NCBI RefSeq assembly: GCF_003309065.1
Contig: NZ_POAF01000006.1
Span: 62,001-126,000 of the forward strand
Source: Glutamicibacter soli
GTDB taxonomy: Bacteria > Actinomycetota > Actinomycetes > Actinomycetales > Micrococcaceae
DNA length: 64,000 nt
Direction: 5' to 3'
Shown: in pieces, positions 1 to 8,252 of the stretch
Numbering within the stretch: the stretch's first letter is position 1
Layout of the letters: the number at the start of each line of letters is the position of its first letter
The notes under the pieces: generated by a model
What the model was told of the DNA's origin: nothing
Database searches by the model: none
Seen by the model: the letters and a program-made list of their open reading frames with translations, nothing else
Made by a program: the position numbers and the translations under genes

Positions 1-2
1 TG

Positions 3-815
3 TCCGGCGCCTTCGCGCTGTGGAACCGGAAAACCTTCAAGAAAGCGTCCGAACCCCTGCCGGCAGGGTACGCCGGCGACATCCGCGCCCGGCACCTCTG
101 GGTCTTTCGGGGGCTGCGGCTCTACCGGGCAAGCTGGGTCGCCGGGCTGGTTGGCGCGCTGCTGGCCTGCTTCGATGCCGCAAGCCTGCTGGGGACCGTT
201 GTGCTGCTGCTTGGCGTGGCGGGCAGCCAGCTGGCCGCCGCGTGGGTCGACCGGGAGGCCGCCGGTGTTCCGCAGGATCCCGCGGACCGCGAGGCGCATC
301 GGCTGTTCCTGCTGCGCCGCAGCGGGTGGCTGGCCTCCGGGTTCTGGATGCGGGCGCTGATGGTGTGCATCAACCTGGTGCTGTTCGGCTACTGCGCCGC
401 CGGCGGCAGCAGGCTGGCCACGGTGCCACTGGCGGCGCTGGGCTTGGGCCTGCTGTCAGTGGCGGTGCCCCTGATCGTCGCGCACATCCGGTTGGGCGCG
501 GCGGGCAACGCATTTGCCTACGGCCAGGTCGTGGGAGCCTCCTCCAAGCACCGTCGCGCGGCGCTGGTCCGCGGCAACGTGGCGGGGATCTACTTCATCG
601 GGTTGCACCTGGTGCCCGGCCTGTTGGCGACTGGATTCGCCGCCGCGCTGCTGGTCGTGGGCCCTTCCGCACTGGCCCCCACTGACCCGTTGCCGATGGA
701 TCCCAAGCGGTCCGAGCTGGATTTCAACCTGCTCGACGAGAGCCTTGACGAGCTGCGCACCCAACACCCGGAGATCGTTGAACTGCCCTCGCTGCCGGCC
801 GTTGAGCTGCCCTAG
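3..815 (+). CDS. Membrane protein of unknown function, 5' end outside window
   Basis: The frame is open from the first bases of the window to a TAG at 813-815, so the true start lies upstream; 270 codons are visible. Counting from the first visible codon there are hydrophobic stretches at about 44-80, 112-135, 140-160 and 188-213, giving at least four membrane passes. The tail of about 55 residues is soluble, acidic and proline-containing (LDESLDELRTQHPEI). I do not recognise the family. No operon partner is visible, because the next gene begins 128 bases downstream behind its own ribosome binding site. That it is a real coding frame rests on codon-position GC bias and its uninterrupted length. 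Confidence 0.7.
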   Translation, partial: SGAFALWNRKTFKKASEPLPAGYAGDIRARHLWVFRGLRLYRASWVAGLVGALLACFDAASLLGTVVLLLGVAGSQLAAAWVDREAAGVPQDPADREAHRLFLLRRSGWLASGFWMRALMVCINLVLFGYCAAGGSRLATVPLAALGLGLLSVAVPLIVAHIRLGAAGNAFAYGQVVGASSKHRRAALVRGNVAGIYFIGLHLVPGLLATGFAAALLVVGPSALAPTDPLPMDPKRSELDFNLLDESLDELRTQHPEIVELPSLPAVELP

Positions 816-943
816 CGGCCGTTGCCGCGAGGCATGGATCACGATGGCCGGGTCGTCTTGGCACATGGAACGCCACAGCTTAAGATGAAGTGCTACCGAA
901 CTGCGCGCGCAGTTCACTTCCCGAGCACGAGGTGGAAAAACAG

Positions 944-1312
944 ATGGCACAAATGAGCGAGGAGCTCATTGAGCAGTGGGCAGATGCCACTGCCGAAATC
1001 TACAATGAGTCCCTGACCGGTATTAATCTGACCAGGTTGCCCGATGCCGTGGCTCAGTACACTGATCTCTTCGCCCAGAGCGAGGACCTGACGTTCAATG
1101 AGGGCGCCACCCCGACCGACTACTTCGAGCACCATCCGTTCGTGGCGATCACCGCGATCCTCAACAGTCCCGATGCGCTCGAGGTGCTGGACTCGGACGC
1201 GCAGGACGCCTTGGACTCCATGGCCGACTTCGCCGAGGCCTGGTACAACTTCGACCTGGAGCAGGAGCCTGAACTCGGCATCTCCGAGGCGGACGAAGAC
1301 GAAGACTGGTAA
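944..1312 (+). CDS. Small acidic cytoplasmic protein, unknown function
   Basis: A 122-residue protein starting MAQMSEELIEQ. The start at 944 is chosen because a purine-rich GAGGTGG lies 8 nt upstream; a longer frame from 890 and an internal ATG at 953 are alternatives. It is strongly acidic, has no signal peptide or membrane segment, and ends in a run of Glu/Asp followed by Trp (EADEDEDW). Predicted structure is mainly helical. I do not recognise a family. A long GC-rich hairpin at 1354-1400 follows it and may end its transcript. Confidence 0.65.
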   Translation: MAQMSEELIEQWADATAEIYNESLTGINLTRLPDAVAQYTDLFAQSEDLTFNEGATPTDYFEHHPFVAITAILNSPDALEVLDSDAQDALDSMADFAEAWYNFDLEQEPELGISEADEDEDW

Positions 1313-1353
1313 ATCATCCCTCCCGCCCGGCCACCACGCCGGAAGGAAGGGCC

Positions 1354-1400
1354 GCAGGCCGGTTCACGCAGCGCCCCGGGCGCCGCGTGAGCCGGCCTGC
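1354..1400. terminator. 16-bp inverted repeat between 944 and 1492 genes
   Basis: Arms at 1354-1369 and 1385-1400 pair over 16 bp with a single G-U, and the loop region is itself self-complementary (GCGCCC/GGGCGC). There is no U-tract, so it is either an intrinsic terminator of the GC-rich actinobacterial type or an mRNA-stabilising hairpin. Confidence 0.5.
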
Positions 1401-1491
1401 GTTCTCCGAGCTTGCGCCGCAGCGTCCCGCGGCAGGGGCCGCGGGGCTTCCAGCCCTTGGCAAGACGGGCCGCGGATGGGACGATGCCGGT

Positions 1492-1923
1492 ATGAGCCAG
1501 TTCAGCGTGTTCGAGAGCACCGTGACCATCCATCTTCCGGTGCATCGCGTCTGGGAGCTGCTGACCGACTGGGCGGCGGCACCCCTGTGGATGCACGGCA
1601 TCGGATCCATGCATTCGGATGACCCCCAGCTGCGGGTGGGAACCACCTTGACCTACCGGGTCGCCGGGCACGAACGCCGGTACGAGGTCCGCGACCTCAT
1701 CGAGAACCGGCTGCTGGTGCTGCACACCTCGCAGAACCCCGACGGGTTGTCCTACCGCTACGACCTGAAGGACGACGCCGGGTACACCGAAGTGGTGCTC
1801 CAGGTGGCAATCATCAATCCGGACCTGAGTGTGGAGGAGTGCGAGGAGCTGGCCGGGCATGTGCGTGAAAGCGAGGAAGACAAGCTCGACCAGCTGCGCA
1901 TGTACGCCGAAACCGCTCCCTGA
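1492..1923 (+). CDS. SRPBCC-fold (START/PYP-like) ligand-binding protein
   Basis: A 143-residue protein, MSQFSVFEST onward. An opening strand (VTIHLPVHRVWELLTDW) is followed by a conserved-looking 'RVGTTLTYRVAGHERRYEVRDLIENRLLVL' block, then a C-terminal helix (EELAGHVRESEEDKLDQLRMYAE). This is the usual layout of the SRPBCC superfamily (polyketide cyclase/dehydrase, CoxG-like), whose members hold hydrophobic ligands. The start at 1492 was chosen because the frame upstream is low-complexity and overlaps the 1354-1400 hairpin. Ligand unknown. It ends 6 bases before the convergent deacetylase gene. Confidence 0.65.
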   Translation: MSQFSVFESTVTIHLPVHRVWELLTDWAAAPLWMHGIGSMHSDDPQLRVGTTLTYRVAGHERRYEVRDLIENRLLVLHTSQNPDGLSYRYDLKDDAGYTEVVLQVAIINPDLSVEECEELAGHVRESEEDKLDQLRMYAETAP

Positions 1924-1929
1924 CCCGAC

Positions 1930-2688
1930 TCAGCCCTGCGCCGCCGCCGGGTGCGCGCCGCGCTCATAGGCGGCGCCGGGAACGAAGTCGGTTCCGGCGA
2001 AGAGCTGGTCGACGGTCACCAGGGTGTAGCCCTGCTCCTTGAGCTTTCCGACCAGGTCCGGGACCGCCTGGACCGAGCTCTTATGGATGTCGTGCATCAG
2101 GATGATCGAGCCGGGCTTGACCTCTTCCATGGCGATCTTCACGGTCTTCACCGGATCGTGGTGCTTCCAGTCCAGCGTGTCCACGTCCCACAGCACCAGC
2201 GGGTAGGGGACCAGCCGGTCGTAGACCACGCCGTGGCTGCCATAGGGCGGGCGCAGCACATCGGGCTTGCGCCCGGAGGCCTTCTCGATGGCCTCGTCGG
2301 TCCACTGGACCTCGTGCTCGATCTTCTCCTTGGTCAGCGTCGTGATGTCCGCATGGTCCCAGGTGTGGCTGCCCAGCTCGTGCCCCTCGGCGACCATGCG
2401 CTTGACGGTGTCAGGGTATCTGCCCACGTTCTTGCCCACCATGAAGAAGGTGGCCGGGGCGTCGGCTTCCTTCAACTCATCCAGCAGCCGGTCGGTGAAT
2501 TCGCCCGGCCCGTCGTCGAAGGTGAGCGCCACGCACTTGGCAACGGTGCAGTCGACCGGCGCGGCGCTTTCCTCCGGCGGGGCGCTCGCCGTCTCGGAGG
2601 GGGCGGGGCCGGAAGCGCACCCGGTGAGCAGGCCGAGGCTCAGCAGCACTGCGGCGGCGCGCGGCAAGATGGTGGACGAAGACCTCAT
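1930..2688 (-). CDS. Polysaccharide deacetylase lipoprotein (NodB domain)
   Basis: 252 residues. The N-terminus is a lipoprotein signal with lipobox LTGC (Cys24), followed by a Pro/Ser/Glu linker to about residue 45. The NodB domain of carbohydrate esterase family 4 follows. Its motifs are all present: TFDDGPG (catalytic Asp and metal Asp), SHTWDH (two metal-binding His), RPPYG, WDVDTLDW and LMHDIH. Family members remove N- or O-acetyl groups from peptidoglycan or other surface glycans outside the membrane. The start at 2688 puts the signal peptide directly at the N-terminus; a longer frame adds 16 charged residues. It closely resembles the lipoprotein at 10162-11019 in architecture, so the window has two such enzymes. 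Confidence 0.88.
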   Translation of the reverse strand: MRSSSTILPRAAAVLLSLGLLTGCASGPAPSETASAPPEESAAPVDCTVAKCVALTFDDGPGEFTDRLLDELKEADAPATFFMVGKNVGRYPDTVKRMVAEGHELGSHTWDHADITTLTKEKIEHEVQWTDEAIEKASGRKPDVLRPPYGSHGVVYDRLVPYPLVLWDVDTLDWKHHDPVKTVKIAMEEVKPGSIILMHDIHKSSVQAVPDLVGKLKEQGYTLVTVDQLFAGTDFVPGAAYERGAHPAAAQG

Positions 2689-2761
2689 GCGTCCACCATC
2701 TCGCTTTTCGCTCCGCGCCGCATCAATGCCACGCATCCGGTGCTGGATTTTCGGTGAACAA

Positions 2762-4063
2762 CTAGCCGTTCTCCAGTTCAGCCACGGGATCCGGGGTATC
2801 CAACGGATTGGCCAGCTCGTCCTTGGCGAATTTCCCGGCTTTCCAGGCGATGATCCCGAAGACCGGGGAGATGACCCCGGCGAAGATGAAGATCGCCTGC
2901 AGGCTCAGCAGCTGGCTCAACGGCCCGGCCACCGCCATGGACACCGGCATCAGCGCCAGCGAGACGAAGAAGTCCAGGCTGGAAATCCGTCCCAGCAGGT
3001 GCTTCGGCACCCGCCGCTGCAGCAGCGTGCCCCAGATGACCATGCCCGCCGCGTCGGTCAGCCCGAAGACCACCAGGATGGCGAAGAGCATCCAGGCGGC
3101 GTCGACATAGCCGACGAGGGCCAGCGGCAGCGTGCCCAGGCACCAGCAGGCGGTCATCAGGCTGAGGTAGCGCCGCGGGAACCGGGAGGAGGCGATCAGC
3201 AGTGATCCCGCCGCCGAGCCGATTCCGAAGAACGCCAGCGCGTAGCCGAACAGCGTGGCGTCCCCGTGCAGCTGGTCGCTGACGATGAACGGCAGCAGCA
3301 CCTCGAAGGGCCCGATGAAGGAGAACACCGAGACCGCCGAGAAAAGTAGCGTCCAGCGCAACCAGCTGGTGCGCATTGTGTAGCCCACGCCTTCGCGCAG
3401 CTGTGTCAGGATGCCGGGCTGGCCCTGCTCGTCTTCCGGGGCCGCGGTGTCGTATTCCGGACGCCGCCGGATGAACTGCAGCACCGCCAGGGCCGTAAGG
3501 TGGCACAGAGCCACCCCGAGGATCGCATGGGCGGGGGAAATCAGCGCGACCAGGAAGCCCGCGGCCATGGGCCCCAGCGCGGTCTGCACGACCGGGCGGA
3601 CCGTTCCCTCCAGTCCGTTCGCGGCCAGCAACTGTTCCCCGGGAAGCATCCTGGGCAGCAGCGCGGAATACGCCGGGTAGAAGAAGGCCGCCCCGGCACC
3701 GGCGAAAAAGCCGGTAACGCTCAGGTGCCACAGCTGCACCGCGCCGGTCAGCGACAGCACCGCGGTGCCGGACATGACCAGCAGGTACAGCGCCTGGATG
3801 CCGATCACGATCCTGCGGCTTGAATAGCGGTCGGCCGCGATCCCGCCGACCAGCACCAGCGCCAGCAGCCCGACGCTGTTCACGGTGGCGACCACCGACA
3901 GCTCCATCGGCCCGCCGCCCAACGCGCGCACCTGGTAGACCATTGCCACGGCCCACATGCCCGAGGCGAAGGTTGATGCCACCATGGCGCTGGCCAGCAG
4001 CGCATAGTCCCGTTGTGAAAATGGCCTGACCAGGCGCTGCATGGAAGTCGTCAAGGTGCTCAT
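2762..4063 (-). CDS. MFS exporter (EntS-like)
   Basis: 433 residues, about 12 hydrophobic segments, with the MFS loop motif GGIAADRYSSRRIV between segments 2 and 3 and the weaker repeat GRISSLDFFVSLALMPVS in the second half. The overall pattern is that of MFS_3/enterobactin-exporter-type drug or siderophore effluxers. The ATG at 4063 follows GGAG by 7 nt; an upstream ATG at 4096 would add 11 residues without a good binding site. Expression may be repressed through the TGATTGA repeats at 4093-4128. Substrate unknown; no adjacent regulator or biosynthetic gene is present to suggest one. Confidence 0.8.
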   Translation of the reverse strand: MSTLTTSMQRLVRPFSQRDYALLASAMVASTFASGMWAVAMVYQVRALGGGPMELSVVATVNSVGLLALVLVGGIAADRYSSRRIVIGIQALYLLVMSGTAVLSLTGAVQLWHLSVTGFFAGAGAAFFYPAYSALLPRMLPGEQLLAANGLEGTVRPVVQTALGPMAAGFLVALISPAHAILGVALCHLTALAVLQFIRRRPEYDTAAPEDEQGQPGILTQLREGVGYTMRTSWLRWTLLFSAVSVFSFIGPFEVLLPFIVSDQLHGDATLFGYALAFFGIGSAAGSLLIASSRFPRRYLSLMTACWCLGTLPLALVGYVDAAWMLFAILVVFGLTDAAGMVIWGTLLQRRVPKHLLGRISSLDFFVSLALMPVSMAVAGPLSQLLSLQAIFIFAGVISPVFGIIAWKAGKFAKDELANPLDTPDPVAELENG

Positions 4064-4092
4064 GACGTGCTCCTGTCCCGCATGTGTAGAAA

Positions 4093-4128
4093 TCAATCAT
4101 CAGGCCACTGATTGAATTTTGTCAATCA
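4093..4128 (-). promoter_or_regulatory. Promoter of MFS gene with three alternating TGATTGA half-sites
   Basis: On the + strand: TCAATCA (4093-4099), TGATTGA (4109-4115) and TCAATCA (4122-4128), forming two overlapping inverted repeats with 9 and 6 nt spacers. On the minus strand a TTGACA -35 (4125-4120) lies in the outer repeat, with a weak -10 (TGATGA) 17 nt on. This arrangement suggests a dimeric repressor such as MarR or TetR type. Confidence 0.5.
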
Positions 4129-4157
4129 CTATTTTGCGATCTTTCGGGCAAAACAGC

Positions 4158-4197
4158 GGCGCCGGCGGCCCCGGGAAAATCGGGGGCCGCCGGCGCC
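4158..4197 (-). terminator. Intrinsic terminator of the fru/pts operon
   Basis: A 15-bp perfect stem (4158-4172 with 4183-4197). Read on the minus strand it is followed within 5 nt by TTTT. It lies just after ptsH and before the MFS promoter. Confidence 0.8.
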
Positions 4198-4214
4198 GTG
4201 GCCAGCTGCTGGAA

Positions 4215-4493
4215 CTACTCGGAGTCGTGGTCGGTTTCCAGAACCTTGACCAGTTTGTCCAGGGCTTCCTCGGCGCCCTCGCCCTCGGCGCGCAGGATGA
4301 CGGTGGTGCCGTATTCGGCGCCAAGCCCCATGAGGGAGAGGATGCTGGAGGCGTCCAGCGCGTCTTCGGCCGGTTCGCCTTCCAAGGCGATGGTGACCTC
4401 TACGGGGGCCTCGGCCGCGGCTTCGGCGAAGATGGCTGCCGGGCGGGCGTGCAGTCCCACGCGGCTGCCGATGATTGCTTGACGTTCTGCCAT
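4215..4493 (-). CDS. ptsH: HPr phosphocarrier protein
   Basis: 92 residues, the normal HPr length. It carries the phosphoryl group from enzyme I to the EIIA domains of sugar PTS permeases. The active site GLHARPAA puts the phosphorylated His at position 15. The helix-2 segment DASSILSLMGLG matches the regulatory Ser46 region of Bacillus HPr, with Ser50 in the equivalent place; whether an HPr kinase exists in this organism cannot be seen. AAGGAG lies 8 nt upstream of the ATG at 4493. It is the last gene of the operon, 38 bases after ptsI, and is followed by a strong terminator. Confidence 0.95.
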   Translation of the reverse strand: MAERQAIIGSRVGLHARPAAIFAEAAAEAPVEVTIALEGEPAEDALDASSILSLMGLGAEYGTTVILRAEGEGAEEALDKLVKVLETDHDSE

Positions 4494-4531
4494 GACAGGC
4501 TCCTTTGATCTGGTGGTTTGTTTTCTTGGTT

Positions 4532-6223
4532 CTACAGGCCGAAGCGGTCCAGCTCCGGCAGTTCGGCGCGCACGAGCCGCCGGGCCTCGGAGGCCGAGTC
4601 GGCGTCCAGGGCGAGCGCTGCCAGACGTCGGGCGGCGGGCAGGTCCACCGTGCGCAGCACCGCCGCGACCGGGGACAGCGCCCGCTTGTTCATGGACAGT
4701 GTGTTCACGCCCAGGCCGACCAGCACCACGGCCAGCGCCGGGTCGGCCGCGGCCTCGCCGCACACGCCCACCGGCTTGCCTCCGGCGCTCCGGGCACCCT
4801 CGGAGGTGGCCTTGATCAGGTGCAGCACCGCCGGCTGCCACGGGTCGTTCAGCTCGGCCATGGCGCCCAGCTGGCGGTCGGCGGCCATCGTGTACTGGGT
4901 CAGGTCGTTGGTTCCCAGCGAGACGAAGTCGCAGCGGGACAGGATGCCGCCGGCCAGCACCGCCGCGGAGGGAACCTCGATCATGGCGCCGCCGGTGGGC
5001 AGGCCCGCCTCGGCGACCATGGCCGCGAACGCGCCGGCCTCGGCCGGGGTGGAGATCATCGGGGCCATGGTCCAGACCTCGGCCTGGTGCTCCCCGGCCG
5101 CCTGCGCGATGGCCGCCAGCTGGCGGGACAGCACGCCGGGGCTGGCCGCGTCAGTGCGGTAGCCGCGCACACCCAGGGCGGGGTTCGGCTCGGTGGTGTC
5201 GGTCAGGAAGGGCAGCGGCTTGTCCGCGCCGGCATCCAGCGTGCGCACCACGACTTTCTTGCCGGCGAAGGCCTCGAAGACCGCGCCGTAGGCGGCCACC
5301 TGCTCCTGGTGCGTCGGCTCGGCATCGCGGCCCAGGAAGCAGAACTCGGTGCGCAGCAGTCCCACGCCCTGGGCACCGGCGGCCGCGGCCGCCTGGGCAT
5401 CAGTCCCGCTGCCCACATTGGCCAGCAGCGGAACCAGATGCCCGTCGGCCAGCATGCCGTTGCCGTCGAAGTCCGGCAGCGGTTCGCGGTTTGCGTAGGT
5501 GGCTGCCAGGTGCTCCTGCTCGGCGCCGGGGTTCGTGGTTACGGTGCCGCTGATGCCGTCGGCGAAGACCAGCATGCCGTCATCCAGCGCGGTGGTGCCG
5601 GCGGCGGCGACGATGGCGGGCAGGCCCAGCGAGCGGGCGATGATCGCGGTGTGCGACTGCGGCCCGCCGTCGGAGGTGACCAGGGCCAGCACCTTGGCCG
5701 GATCCAGGGTGGCGGTGTCGGCCGGGGCCAGATCCACCGCGGCCAGCACGAACGGCACGTCCGAGTCCGGGATGCCCGGGGCGGGCACCCCGCGCAGCTC
5801 GGCCACGATGCGGGCGCGCACGTCCAGCACGTCGCCGGCGCGTTCGGCCATGTAGCCGCCCAGCGCCGCGAGCTGGGTCGCCACCGCGTCGGCGGCTTCC
5901 CAAATGGCCGATTCGGCGCAGGTGCCGCCGGAGACCAGCTTGCTGGCGGACTTGAGCAGGGTGCGGTCGCTGGCCATCAGCGCGGTGGCCTTCAGCACGG
6001 CCTGCGCGTCTCCGGTGGCGGTGGCCGCGCGGGCCTTGAGGGCTGCGGCGACGGACTGCGTGGCCGCGGCCAGGCGCTCGATTTCAGCGTCGGCGGTGGA
6101 GCCTTCAGGCAGCGGGGCGCCGTCGGCCGGGGCGGTGATCGGATCGGGCATGCGCAGCACCGGCCCGATCACGCGCCCGGCGCTGACGCCGACGCCGTGG
6201 TAGGAAACCTGCTGCGTGCTCAT
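4532..6223 (-). CDS. ptsI: PTS enzyme I (phosphoenolpyruvate-protein phosphotransferase)
   Basis: 563 residues. It takes phosphate from PEP and passes it to HPr. The N-terminal HPr-binding and phosphohistidine domain carries GGPQSHTAIIAR with the active His at about 191. The C-terminal PEP-binding barrel shows LLRTEF, VRTLDAGADKPL and the catalytic Cys region GVCGEAA. The start codon overlaps the stop of fruA by 4 bases (ATGA), implying translational coupling. Having the general PTS proteins in the same operon as the fructose permease suggests that fructose is the main or only PTS sugar feeding this regulation. Confidence 0.95.
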   Translation of the reverse strand: MSTQQVSYHGVGVSAGRVIGPVLRMPDPITAPADGAPLPEGSTADAEIERLAAATQSVAAALKARAATATGDAQAVLKATALMASDRTLLKSASKLVSGGTCAESAIWEAADAVATQLAALGGYMAERAGDVLDVRARIVAELRGVPAPGIPDSDVPFVLAAVDLAPADTATLDPAKVLALVTSDGGPQSHTAIIARSLGLPAIVAAAGTTALDDGMLVFADGISGTVTTNPGAEQEHLAATYANREPLPDFDGNGMLADGHLVPLLANVGSGTDAQAAAAAGAQGVGLLRTEFCFLGRDAEPTHQEQVAAYGAVFEAFAGKKVVVRTLDAGADKPLPFLTDTTEPNPALGVRGYRTDAASPGVLSRQLAAIAQAAGEHQAEVWTMAPMISTPAEAGAFAAMVAEAGLPTGGAMIEVPSAAVLAGGILSRCDFVSLGTNDLTQYTMAADRQLGAMAELNDPWQPAVLHLIKATSEGARSAGGKPVGVCGEAAADPALAVVLVGLGVNTLSMNKRALSPVAAVLRTVDLPAARRLAALALDADSASEARRLVRAELPELDRFGL

Positions 6224-8250
6224 GCTGCGACTCCTGCCGATTCGGCGGCTGCCGGCTGGGCCTGGACGGCCGGGGACTTGCGGACGAACTTCTTCAGGAT
6301 GATGACCAGCAGCGCCGAGATCACCGTACCAATCACGGTGGCAAGCAGGAAGAGCGGCCAGGTGTTGTTCATCGCGAAGAAAACGAAGATGCCGCCGTGC
6401 GGAGCCTGGCTGACCACGTTGAAGACCATGACCAGCGAGCCTGTGACGCCGGCGCCCACCATGGAGGCGGGGATGACGCGCAGCGGGTCGGCCGCGGCGA
6501 ATGGGATGGCTCCCTCGGAGATGAAGGCGGCGCCCAGCAGCCAGGCGGCTTTGCCGTTTTCGCGCTCGGCCCCGCTGAACAGCTTTGGGGCGATCACGGT
6601 GGCCAGGGCCATGGCCAGCGGCGGCACCATGCCGGCGGCCATCACTGCGGCCATGATCATCAGCGGGGCGGGGTTCTCCACCAGCGAGCCGGCGCCCAGG
6701 CCTGCCACGGCGAAGGAGTAGGCGACCTTGTTGACCGGACCGCCCAGGTCCACTGCCATCATCAGGCCCAGGATCAGGCCCAGGCCGGCGGCGGCCACAC
6801 CCGACATGCCCGAGAGCCAGTCGTTCAGCGCTTCGGTCAGGCGCGCGATCGGCCCGCCGAGCACCAGGAACATCAGCCCGGAGGCGATGATGGAGCCCAG
6901 CAGCGGCACGATGACCACCGGCATCAGCCCGCGCAGCCAGCGCGGCACGGACCAGGAGTTGATCCAGCGGCAGGCCAGGCCGGCGATCACGCCGCCGACG
7001 ATGCCGCCGATGAAGCCTGCGCCCATGAATCCCGCCACCGCGCCGGCGGTGAAGCCAGGGGCGATGCCCGGACGGTCGGCGTAGGCGTAGGCGATATAGC
7101 CGGCCAGCGCCGGGACCAAAAAGCCCATCGACAGCGAGCCGATCTTGAAGGCGGCGGCGCCCAGGTAGGCGAGCAGCCCTGCCTCGGGCAGGTTCCAGAG
7201 CGTGTTCTCGCCCAGGTAGGTGTCGGCCACGTCGGTAATGGCGTAGCCGCCGAGCAGGAAGCCCAGCGCGATCAGCAGGCCGCCGCCGGCGACGAACGGG
7301 ATCATGTAGGACACGCCGGTCAACAGCGCGCGCTTCAGCCCTCCGCCGAAGCTTTCCTTCGTGGCGTCCGGACCCTGGGCGGGATCCTCGGCCGCAGCTG
7401 CAGGGACCCGGCGGGCGTGCGGGTCGGTGGAGGCCGCCACCGCGTCGGTGAGCAGCTTGGCCGGCTCGTCCACGCCGCGCTTGACCGGCACCTGGATGAC
7501 AGGCTTGCCGGCGAAGCGGCCGCGGTCGCGCACGTCCACGTCCACGGCGAAGATCACCGCGTCCGCCTCATTGATCAGCGCCGCATCCAGCGGGGTGGAG
7601 CCGGAGGAGCCCTGGGTTTCCACGGCGAAGTCGATGCCCAGCTCAGCGGCGGCCTGGGCCAGCGCGTCGGCAGCCATGTAGGTGTGCGCGATGCCGGTCG
7701 GGCAGGCGGTGACCGCGACGACCTTCGCGCGCTTGGTGACGGCCGGTTCGGCCGCTGCCGGTTCAGTCGCGGCCGGGGCTGCTGCTGGCGCGGCCGGGGC
7801 GTCGGAGATGACCTCGGCGACCAGGTCCACGATTTCCCGGGGGCTCTTGGCCTCGCGCAGCGCGGCGGTGAAGCTCTTCTTCACCAGCGCGCGGGCCAGC
7901 TTGGAGAGCAGCTTCAGGTGGTCCTTGTCCGCGCCTTCCGGGGCGGCGATGAAGAAGATCAGGTCGGCCGGGCCGTCCTTGGCGCCGAAGTCCACCGGAT
8001 CGGCCAGCCGGGCCATGGCCAGGGTCGGGGCGGTCACCGCGGCCGAACGGCAATGCGGGATCGCGATGCCTCCGGGCACGCCGGTGGCGGTTTTCGCTTC
8101 GCGGGCCAGCGCGTGCTCGGCCAGTTCCGCGGCATCGGTGGCCCGGCCCTGCGCGGTGATCTGGTTGGCCAGATGCGTGATGACGTCATGGGTGGTGGTG
8201 CCCAGGGAGGCATCCAGAGTGACGAGTCCGGGGGTGATCAGATCGCTCAT
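6220..8250 (-). CDS. fruA: PTS fructose permease EIIABC
   Basis: 676 residues in the order IIA-IIB-IIC. IIA occupies about 1-150 with active His66 in AIPHCRS; an Ala/Pro/Glu linker follows. IIB spans about 175-275 with the phosphorylated Cys183 in TACPTGIAHTYMAA. IIC spans about 305-650 with roughly ten membrane segments. This is the full-length single-chain form; the product imports fructose as fructose 1-phosphate. It lies 2 bases after fruK and overlaps ptsI by 4 bases. The linkers are rich in Ala, as is usual in high-GC hosts. Confidence 0.95.
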   Translation of the reverse strand: MSDLITPGLVTLDASLGTTTHDVITHLANQITAQGRATDAAELAEHALAREAKTATGVPGGIAIPHCRSAAVTAPTLAMARLADPVDFGAKDGPADLIFFIAAPEGADKDHLKLLSKLARALVKKSFTAALREAKSPREIVDLVAEVISDAPAAPAAAPAATEPAAAEPAVTKRAKVVAVTACPTGIAHTYMAADALAQAAAELGIDFAVETQGSSGSTPLDAALINEADAVIFAVDVDVRDRGRFAGKPVIQVPVKRGVDEPAKLLTDAVAASTDPHARRVPAAAAEDPAQGPDATKESFGGGLKRALLTGVSYMIPFVAGGGLLIALGFLLGGYAITDVADTYLGENTLWNLPEAGLLAYLGAAAFKIGSLSMGFLVPALAGYIAYAYADRPGIAPGFTAGAVAGFMGAGFIGGIVGGVIAGLACRWINSWSVPRWLRGLMPVVIVPLLGSIIASGLMFLVLGGPIARLTEALNDWLSGMSGVAAAGLGLILGLMMAVDLGGPVNKVAYSFAVAGLGAGSLVENPAPLMIMAAVMAAGMVPPLAMALATVIAPKLFSGAERENGKAAWLLGAAFISEGAIPFAAADPLRVIPASMVGAGVTGSLVMVFNVVSQAPHGGIFVFFAMNNTWPLFLLATVIGTVISALLVIILKKFVRKSPAVQAQPAAAESAGVAA

Positions 8251-8252
8251 GG

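Noticed and set aside
4505-6721. Open frame of over 700 codons opposite ptsI and the end of fruA
   Set aside because: Spans two clear genes on the other strand and their junction; a shadow.
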